From Actinomycetales bacterium (GTDB lineage Bacteria > Actinomycetota > Actinomycetes > Actinomycetales > BWSM-131), in assembly GCA_030149025.1 (NCBI GenBank), contig JASBSH010000365.1:1-13691 (forward strand): a DNA stretch of 13,691 nucleotides, written 5' to 3'. The translations under genes and the position numbers were made by a program. This document shows, piece by piece, positions 1-6,500 of this stretch. The notes under the pieces were generated by a model, which was not told the DNA's origin, did no database searches, and saw only the letters and a list, made by a program, of their open reading frames with translations. Position 1 is the stretch's first letter; each line of letters opens with the position of its first letter.

Positions 1-35
1 ATCGTGGCGGGGGCCGACGACTGCGGAACCTTCAC
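1..35 (-). CDS. Possible start of a downstream gene (partial)
   Basis: After the permease stop codon (45-47), a GTG at 35 is preceded on the minus strand by GAGGTGA, a plausible ribosome binding site that overlaps the permease stop. Eleven codons remain open to the window edge (reading V-K-V-P-Q-S-S-A-P-A-T). If real, it would be a fourth, closely coupled member of the ABC operon. Eleven residues allow no family assignment, and the stretch could equally be non-coding. Confidence 0.25.
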   Translation of the reverse strand, partial: MKVPQSSAPAT

Positions 36-44
36 CTGGTCACC

Positions 45-944
45 TCACGACAGGACGTCCTTCGTCACGAACCGTCCGTAGGCCAGCGCACCGAAGACCA
101 CCGCGTACCCCGCCTGCAGAAGAAGGTTCTGTTGGAAGGAGTTCCACACGATCGGCTCCCGCAGCAGATCCCCGAAGTCCAGCCAGTAGTGGCTGAACAG
201 CCACGGGTGCAGCCACTCCAGCTGGGGCAGGCTGTCCAGGACCTGGGACACCACTGCCAGCACAGCGGTCGCAGCCATCGCCCCGACCGGGATCTCGGTG
301 AGCGTCGAGATGAACAGGCCGATAGCGCTCAGCCCCAGCAGCGACACCGTGATGTACAGGGCGACGATCAGCGCCCGCACCACCGACTCCCCCACCGTAA
401 TAGTGTTGCCGGACAGCAGCGTCACCGGCCCGACGGGGAAGATCATCGCGCCGATGGCGGCCCCTGCCAGCGCCACCATCAAGGTGGCCACCAGGCAGAA
501 CACCGCTGCCCCGACGTACTTCACCACCAGCAGCCGGACCCGACCCGCCGGCGCGATGAGCAGGTAGCGCAGGGTCCCGAGCCCTGCCTCACCCGCGATC
601 GTGTCCCCCGCCACCACACCGACGGTGAGCGGCAGGAACAACGGGATCGACACCGCCAGCGCCGTGATCCCGACGAACAACCCGTTCTGCGTCACCCGGT
701 CCAGGAAGGGCGGGCCCTCCCCGGGATGGGGCGGGCTCGCCGACAGCTTCACGGCCACGGCGATGAGCACCGGGATCGCGGCCAGCGCCAACAGCATCGC
801 CCAGGTCCGCCGCCTGACGAACAACGTGCGCAGCTCGGACACCAGCAGGTCGGGCCGCAGCCACCCCTGTCGGCGGGGCCGTGGCCCCGCGATCGACCCC
901 TGGGCCCGCGACTCCTCAGCCCGCGATCCCTCAACCTGCGACAT
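45..944 (-). CDS. ABC-2 type transporter permease
   Basis: A 299-residue integral membrane protein, the membrane half of an ABC exporter. The N-terminus is cytoplasmic and basic (residues 20-47). Hydrophobic segments lie at about 48-66, 89-113, 141-170, 188-213, 218-238 and 272-290, giving six helices as usual for ABC-2 permeases. The loop after the second helix reads AGEAGLGTLRYLLIAP, the characteristic cytoplasmic stretch of ABC-2/BcrB-like permeases around the coupling helix. The ATG at 944 lies inside the last codons of the upstream ATPase gene (14-nt overlap) and has GGGAGGG five bases upstream, so translation is probably coupled. The substrate cannot be read from sequence. The BcrA-like partner suggests export of a peptide, lipid or drug, and the LolA-like gene in the operon hints at an envelope lipid or lipoprotein role (inference). 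Confidence 0.9.
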   Translation of the reverse strand: MSQVEGSRAEESRAQGSIAGPRPRRQGWLRPDLLVSELRTLFVRRRTWAMLLALAAIPVLIAVAVKLSASPPHPGEGPPFLDRVTQNGLFVGITALAVSIPLFLPLTVGVVAGDTIAGEAGLGTLRYLLIAPAGRVRLLVVKYVGAAVFCLVATLMVALAGAAIGAMIFPVGPVTLLSGNTITVGESVVRALIVALYITVSLLGLSAIGLFISTLTEIPVGAMAATAVLAVVSQVLDSLPQLEWLHPWLFSHYWLDFGDLLREPIVWNSFQQNLLLQAGYAVVFGALAYGRFVTKDVLS

Positions 945-1872
945 CGAAGCCCTCCCCCGTCAGTGCGACGAACCGGTCCTCGAGGCTGCTCTCCTGCACC
1001 TCGAACCCCCGGACCCGCACCCCGGCGGCCACCAGGGCCGCCACCACGGACTCCGGCGGCACCGCGCCGTCCAGAACCTCCGCCGTGACGTCGTCCCCCG
1101 GGTCCCCGGGCACCTGGCCCAGCCCGAACCGCGCAAGCACCGCGCGAGCCGCGTCGACGTCCGGTGTCCGCACGACGATCCTCGGCCGGCCGGCGCTGCG
1201 CAGCTCGGCCAGCGTCCCCTGGGCGACCAGCCGTCCGACGCTCATCACCCCCGCGTGGGTGCAGATCTGCTGCACCTCCGCCAACAGGTGGGAGCTGACG
1301 AACACCGTTGTCCCGTCCGCCGCCAGCGACCGCACCAGAGAACGGACCTCGCGGGTTCCCTGCGGGTCCAGCCCGTTCGTCGGCTCGTCCAGGACGAGCA
1401 GGTCTCGCGGCTGCAGCAGGGCAGCCGCGATCCCCAGCCGCTGCTTCATTCCCAGCGAGTAGGCACGCACCTTCTTCCCGGCGGCGTGCGTGAGGCCGAC
1501 CACCTCGAGGGCGTGACCGATCCGCTGCCGGCGCGTGGCGCCGTCCGCATCGGGGTTGGCGCTGTCGAAACGAACCAAGTTCGCCGCCCCCGACAGGAAC
1601 GGGTAGAAGGCCGGTCCCTCCACCAGGGCCCCCACCCTGGGCAGCACCTGCCGAAGTCGTTGCGGCACAGGCTGCCCCAGCAGCTCCACGTCCCCGGCGG
1701 TGGGCGAGGCGAGCCCCAGGAGCATCCGGATCGTCGTCGTCTTGCCGGAGCCGTTCGGGCCCAGGAAGCCGAACACCGAGCCCTTGGGCACGGCCAGGTC
1801 CAGCTCGGCGACAGCGAACTGCTTACCGAACCGCTTCGTCAGCCCGCGGGTGGAGATCGCGAGCTCGGCCAC
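931..1872 (-). CDS. ABC transporter ATP-binding protein (BcrA/CcmA-like)
   Basis: A 313-residue cytoplasmic ATPase that powers the adjacent permease. Walker A is GPNGSGKTT at 38-46. The Q-loop position carries Glu in ALVEGPAFYP (about 82-91), which is usual for bacitracin-type BcrA ATPases rather than a defect. The signature is SLGMKQRLG (139-147), also the BcrA variant of LSGGQ. Walker B is LLVLDEPTNGLDP (158-170), and the H-loop is VSSH with His195. The C-terminal ~90 residues after the nucleotide-binding core are the usual extension of this group. Translation starts at GTG 1872 with GGAG four bases upstream. It lies 12 bp after the LolA-like gene stop and overlaps the permease start by 14 bp, so the three form one operon. 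Confidence 0.93.
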   Translation of the reverse strand: MAELAISTRGLTKRFGKQFAVAELDLAVPKGSVFGFLGPNGSGKTTTIRMLLGLASPTAGDVELLGQPVPQRLRQVLPRVGALVEGPAFYPFLSGAANLVRFDSANPDADGATRRQRIGHALEVVGLTHAAGKKVRAYSLGMKQRLGIAAALLQPRDLLVLDEPTNGLDPQGTREVRSLVRSLAADGTTVFVSSHLLAEVQQICTHAGVMSVGRLVAQGTLAELRSAGRPRIVVRTPDVDAARAVLARFGLGQVPGDPGDDVTAEVLDGAVPPESVVAALVAAGVRVRGFEVQESSLEDRFVALTGEGFDVAG

Positions 1873-1884
1873 GGTCTCCAGACG

Positions 1885-3009
1885 TCACCGGTCCTGGGCA
1901 ACGGCCTGAAGCCGTTGCAGCGGAACGCTTCCAGCGAGAACGGTGCCGTCGTCCTCGAGCAGCACGTTGATCAGGGAGGTCTGCAGCAGCCTGCCGCCGT
2001 CCACCCGCTTCGTCATCTGGGCGAACAGCGGGTTCGAGGTCAGCATGGACGGCGACACGCCGGTCCGGGTGACCACCACCGCGTCCCAGCCGTCCCCGAC
2101 CACCTGCGGCCGGCTCTGCGCGGGCAGCTTGCCTCCCGGCGCCCGGCGTTCGGCCTTCGGTTGGTCCGCGGGCAGCGTCCGCTCGGTCACCTTCGCCCCG
2201 CTCGGGGGGCTGAACCGGAAGACGCTCGCGTCAGGTGCCTTGAAGGTCACCTCGGTGAAGGCCACGCTGAACGCGGGCTTGTCCTGCCCCCTCGCGGTCA
2301 CTCGCACGGCCAGCGGGAGACCGGTCGCCGAGTCGACGTCCATGCTCACCTCGCCGATCAGGGTGGTGGCCTTGGTCGTACCCGGCTTCGGGCTCAGCAC
2401 CAGCTCGTAGGCGCTCCGCCCGGCGACCTTGGCCGCCGAACCCGAGCTCACCTGCGTGCTCGGGCCGACCATCGCCAGGAAGCGCTGCGCCAGCGCATCG
2501 GGGGTCAGGACCTGGCCGGACAGCTCCTGGTCCCCGGCCTTGCCCGTGTGCTGCTCGGCGGTGGCGCCGGCCGGTAGCCGCAAGCGGGTCGCCTCGTTGC
2601 GGGCCGAGTCATACACCCACACGCTGTCGCCGTTGCGGACGACGTCCCGCTCGGCCAGCTGGTCGAGCACCTGTACCCGAGCCCTCTGCGGCCCGTCGAC
2701 GTACACCCGGGCGGTGCGGGACCCGGTCAGCAGCTCCAGCAGGCTCGCCGCGCCGGCGGACTGCCCCTGGCTGCCCGTCTCCTCGCCACCGCTCGGCAGC
2801 TTCGGCAGCCCCAGCTCGGACGTCTGCTGCACGGTCCCGTACAGCGCCTCGACCTTGCTGCCGACCGCCAGCGCGACGATCTGCTCGGGGGTTTTCGCCG
2901 GCAGGTCGGCCGGTGCGTCCGCCTGCGCACCGGACATCGCCACGCCCGCCGCTATCACCGCGGGTGCAGCCACCGCAGGAACCCACCGCCGCCAGCGCCT
3001 AGTGCTCAT
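1885..3009 (-). CDS. Exported LolA/RseB-like lipoprotein-carrier-fold protein
   Basis: A 374-residue predicted secreted protein. The N-terminus has a basic region (TRRWRRW), a hydrophobic core (residues 9-28) and a likely cleavage after SGAQA (about residue 30). There is no lipobox Cys, so it looks secreted rather than lipidated. Residues ~40-270 have the pattern of the LolA/LolB/RseB superfamily seen in actinobacterial 'outer membrane lipoprotein carrier' proteins: RVYVDGPQRARVQ, a SVWVYDSARNEATRL strand pair, YELVLSPK, then SMDVDSATGLPLAVRV. These families form a half-barrel that binds acyl chains. The C-terminal 100 residues are less recognisable. The ATG at 3009 has no ribosome binding site; a TACCGT -10 box ends seven bases upstream, so the mRNA is probably leaderless. 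It is first in an operon with the ABC ATPase and permease, suggesting an extracytoplasmic lipid or lipoprotein handling partner (inference). Confidence 0.8.
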   Translation of the reverse strand: MSTRRWRRWVPAVAAPAVIAAGVAMSGAQADAPADLPAKTPEQIVALAVGSKVEALYGTVQQTSELGLPKLPSGGEETGSQGQSAGAASLLELLTGSRTARVYVDGPQRARVQVLDQLAERDVVRNGDSVWVYDSARNEATRLRLPAGATAEQHTGKAGDQELSGQVLTPDALAQRFLAMVGPSTQVSSGSAAKVAGRSAYELVLSPKPGTTKATTLIGEVSMDVDSATGLPLAVRVTARGQDKPAFSVAFTEVTFKAPDASVFRFSPPSGAKVTERTLPADQPKAERRAPGGKLPAQSRPQVVGDGWDAVVVTRTGVSPSMLTSNPLFAQMTKRVDGGRLLQTSLINVLLEDDGTVLAGSVPLQRLQAVAQDR

Positions 3010-3015
3010 AGCACG

Positions 3016-3044
3016 ACGGTACGTCCCCGGTCCCCTACACCGAA
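3016..3044 (-). promoter_or_regulatory. Leaderless promoter of the LolA-ABC operon
   Basis: On the minus strand TACCGT (3021-3016) fits the actinobacterial TANNNT -10 consensus and ends six bases before the ATG at 3009, placing the transcription start on the A of the start codon. Seventeen bases further upstream is TTCGGT (3044-3039), a weak -35. The -35 sits inside the last codons of the preceding membrane-protein gene. Absence of a Shine-Dalgarno sequence supports leaderless initiation. Confidence 0.55.
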
Positions 3045-3508
3045 AGCAGGCGTCTCAATGTCGCGCTCGTGACGGCTCCGTAAGCAAGGTGCGGGACGAC
3101 GTCACTCGCCCAGTCGGCGAGGCTCCACGTCCGCGGGTCGGTCACCTTCATCACCGTCATCGGCCCGTTCGCCGCCACCATCGCGCCGAGCGCGGTCGCC
3201 AGGGCCGCCGCGACTGGGGGCAGCCGGACGCCGGAGGCCCGGACGGCCCCCACGCCGGCACCGAGCGCGGTACCGGTGAGCAGACCGAGCAGTGCGCCGA
3301 GGCCCTGGACCCGGTTCGCCCGGGTCTGCTCGTCCCCCGGGATGGTGACGTGGACGCCGGCGGCCAGGCGTTCCACGGAGTCCTCCGGGGTGCTGCTGGC
3401 TCCCCTGCCCCGGACCACCATGTCCAGGTAGGTGGTCATGTTCAGGGCTGTGGTGCCGGCAGCACCAGCGGCGGCACCGGCCAGGACTCCTCGCAGGACG
3501 TGGGTCAT
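3035..3508 (-). CDS. Small conserved-type membrane protein of unknown function
   Basis: A 157-residue protein that I do not recognise by family. Glycine/alanine-rich hydrophobic segments lie at about 5-27, 66-89, 99-120 and 137-155, consistent with four membrane helices. A soluble loop (28-64) carries charged residues and the stretch STPEDSVERLAAG. No catalytic motif is visible. It begins 28 bp after the carboxylase stop and ends 25 bp before the LolA-like start. It could be the last gene of the carboxylase transcript; the operon after it seems to have its own promoter. Upstream of its ATG is a small inverted repeat (GGGAAG-AGC-CTTCCC, minus strand 3523-3509) that overlaps the only ribosome-binding-site-like sequence and could mask it. 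Confidence 0.75.
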   Translation of the reverse strand: MTHVLRGVLAGAAAGAAGTTALNMTTYLDMVVRGRGASSTPEDSVERLAAGVHVTIPGDEQTRANRVQGLGALLGLLTGTALGAGVGAVRASGVRLPPVAAALATALGAMVAANGPMTVMKVTDPRTWSLADWASDVVPHLAYGAVTSATLRRLLSV

Positions 3509-3523
3509 GGGAAGGCTCTTCCC
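3509..3523 (-). promoter_or_regulatory. Inverted repeat at the ribosome binding site of the membrane-protein gene
   Basis: A perfect 6-3-6 inverted repeat (GGGAAG, AGC, CTTCCC) directly abuts the ATG at 3508. The GGGAAGAG arm is the only Shine-Dalgarno-like sequence there, so folding could lower translation. It might also act as a weak terminator for the carboxylase mRNA; no T-run follows. Function is inferred. Confidence 0.3.
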
Positions 3524-3536
3524 GGTCGGGCGAGCC

Positions 3537-6500
3537 TCATGCCCTGCTGATTCCCGCCTCGACGGCCTCGATCAGCCGCGACCGCAGCTCGTGGGCTGCG
3601 ATCACCGCGTCGACCGAGCCGACCGCGACCGCCCTCTGGATGCTGTGCACCGAGTCGAACTCGGCAGCCACCTCACCCAGCTTCTCGGTCCGCACCGCCT
3701 GCCGCAGCTCGTCCAGCTCGGCCAGCAGCGCCGCCCGCCGAGCACCCTCGGCCGAGCTCAGCTCCTCCTGCAGCGTCCGCACCCTGGGGTCGGCAGCGGT
3801 GCGCGCGTCCACCTCGCCGGAGAACACCACCGCGGCCGCTGGTGCGCCGCCGATCACGGAGGCGTACGACCCCTCCACCGCGAGCACGGTCATGTTGTCG
3901 TTCAAGGCCTTGGAGAACACCACGAACGCGCCGCCGTGGTAGCGCGAGATGACGCAGAACACGATCGGGCCGGAGAAGTTGACCATGGCGCGGCCGATCT
4001 CCGCCCCGTACTCCAGCTGCAGGTTGCGCATGGAGTCGGGCGACCCGTCGAACCCGGACAGGTTGGCCAGGACGACCAGCGGCCGGTTGCCGCTCGCGGC
4101 GTTGATCGCCCGCGCGGTCTTCTTGGACGACCGCGGGAACAGCGTCCCCGCCGTCCAGGTGTCCGGGCCGTCGCTGGGCGGGAAGCCGAGCCGCGGCACG
4201 GGACGGGACTCGATGCCGATCATGCAGACGGGCCGGCCGCCGAGGTGAGCGTCCACGACGACCGACGTGTCGGCGTCCACCATTCCGGCCCAACGCTCCA
4301 GGAGCGGATGGTCCTGGTCCGACACCGCCCGGAGCACCGTCCGGATGTCGAAGGGCTTCTTGCGGTCCGGGTTCGTGACCGGGGAGAAGATGTCGCCGAC
4401 GGTCGTGAACTCGCTGCCGGCGACCTCGTGCGGGTAGGTGGTGACGTCGCGGTCGGTGGGGTCCGTGGTGGCCGCCCGTCGTGGCCCGTTCTCACCCGGC
4501 GCAACGTAGGTGTGCTCGTAGTGGGCGAACAGGACGTCGCACGCCGCGCCCAGGTCCGGCGCCCAGTACTGCGCCTGGCCGTTGGGGCCCATCACCCGGT
4601 CGTAGCCGCCGATCCCGAAGTTGTCCTCCGCCGAGACACCGCCGGAGAAGTCCAGCGACTGCTTGCCGGTCAGGACCATGGCGCTGTCGGGCGTCATGAC
4701 GAGGATGCCCCTGGTGTGCATGAGCATCGTCGCCTCGGCGTTCCAGTACGGCTGCGCCCCGACGTTGATACCCGCCACGATGATGTTGATCTCCCCGCCG
4801 GTCTGGGTGAAGGTGACGATCCGCCGCAGGGCCCGGGCCACCCAGTCCATGTTCTCGGTGCCGGAGTCCATGGAGATCCGGGCGCCGGCGGACAGCGCGT
4901 ACCACTCGACGGGGATCTGCATGCGCTCCGCGAGGTCGATCGCTGCCTCCACCCGGGCGCACTCCGCCTCGGCGAGGGAGCCGAGCGACCTGGTTGGGTC
5001 CCCCATCAGGACGACGCGGGTCATGCCCTCGGGGTACCTGGCGGTGGGGGTGCTGGCGACACCGCAGACGATGCCGGCCTTGTTGTGCCCGGCGGGCCGG
5101 TCCACGGGCTCCAGCAACCCGCTGCCTGACTGGTCGGACAGGTCGTACTCGGTGAAGGTGCCGCCCTCGCCGGCGATCCGGCCGAGCAGCTCGTAGGGGT
5201 ACACCGCTCCGCGGCGGCGCGAGCGCGCCACCTTCTGGGCGTACTCGTCCAGCGGTTGCAGCGGTTCGGTCAGCGGGCCGCTGACGTCGGCCACCACGCC
5301 CCGGCCCGGCTGGTACGTGAACCGGACGGCGGCCGGCCGTACTCGGCCGTCGGCCAGACGCACACGCCCCCGGGCGACCACCTCGTCCACGCCGACGCCC
5401 GCGGTCAGCGGCGAGATCGTGCGCTTGAGCGCGGTGAGCTCCTCGAGCGGCGCATCGACGACCGGCCAGATGTGCAGCCACACGTGGTTGCGGTCCAGCC
5501 GGGCGCCGGCCGCACCCATCGACGTGCGGGCCTGCCGGATGGACTGCAGGCAGGAGGCGACCGCCCGTTGGACGTGCGGCAGGCCGGACACGCGGCCGTC
5601 CGCGTCCCGGACGACGGCCAGCTCCCGGATCTGGGCGAGCGCCACCAGTCGCTGGTCGGCCGGGTTGCCACGGGCCACGCAGTGGTAGAGCACCACGTCC
5701 TCCGGGGCGTCGAGCCGCGTGACGTCGAACTCGGCGAGCCGCCACAGGTCGAGCCGCCGGCCCACCATCGGGTGCATGCCCCTGACGAGGGTGTCCTCCA
5801 GCACACCGCCCGCCTCGTCGACCGCGGGCGGTGCGTCCTGGCCGTACCGCTCGGCGCCGAAGCTGGAGTAGTAGACCGTGTCCCCACCGTCCGGGCTGAC
5901 GGAGACGACGATCCGGCGCAGCCGACGGCTGAACCCGACCCCGTCGAGCATCTTCTTCACCGCAAGTGCCACCGCGTCGGCGCCCTGCGGCGCGTCCGGC
6001 CAGTGCAGGTAGAGGTCGACCACCAGCTCTGGCTGGGCATTGCCTTCTGCCGCGGTGTCCCCGGCCGCGGTGTCCCCGGCCGCGGTGTCGAGCTGCCGCT
6101 CGATCTCGCGCACCAGCTCGCTGCCCTCGGCGAGCTTGTCGGCCCTGCCGATGGTGGTGACGAGGTGCGTGGGGTGCCCGTCGAGCTCGTAGTCCGCCAC
6201 CAGGATCGGCCGCTGCGTCCCCTCGACCTCCCGCACGTCGGTCAGCCCGTGCTCCCGATAGTGCCGCCTGGCGAGCACCTCGAGCATCGGTTCCCGCTGC
6301 GGCACACCGCTTCTCAACCGAGCGAAGAGGAACCGCACGATCCTCTCCGGGATCGCGACCAGCCCGCTCACCCGCTCGTCGTGGTCGGCGGCGTGCGGGT
6401 TCTGGGCGAGGTACTCCAGCTCGTCCGCGACGCCCGCCAGGACCTCCGCCCGCGCCGCCTCCACGAGGGGCTGGTCGAACCAGCGGAACCGCACACTGCG

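Noticed and set aside
601..2577. A 658-codon open frame on the plus strand opposite the ABC and LolA-like genes.
   Set aside because: Low-complexity, Arg/His/Gln/Gly-rich translation with no motif. It is antisense to genes with clear Walker, signal-peptide and membrane features, as expected from third-position GC bias.
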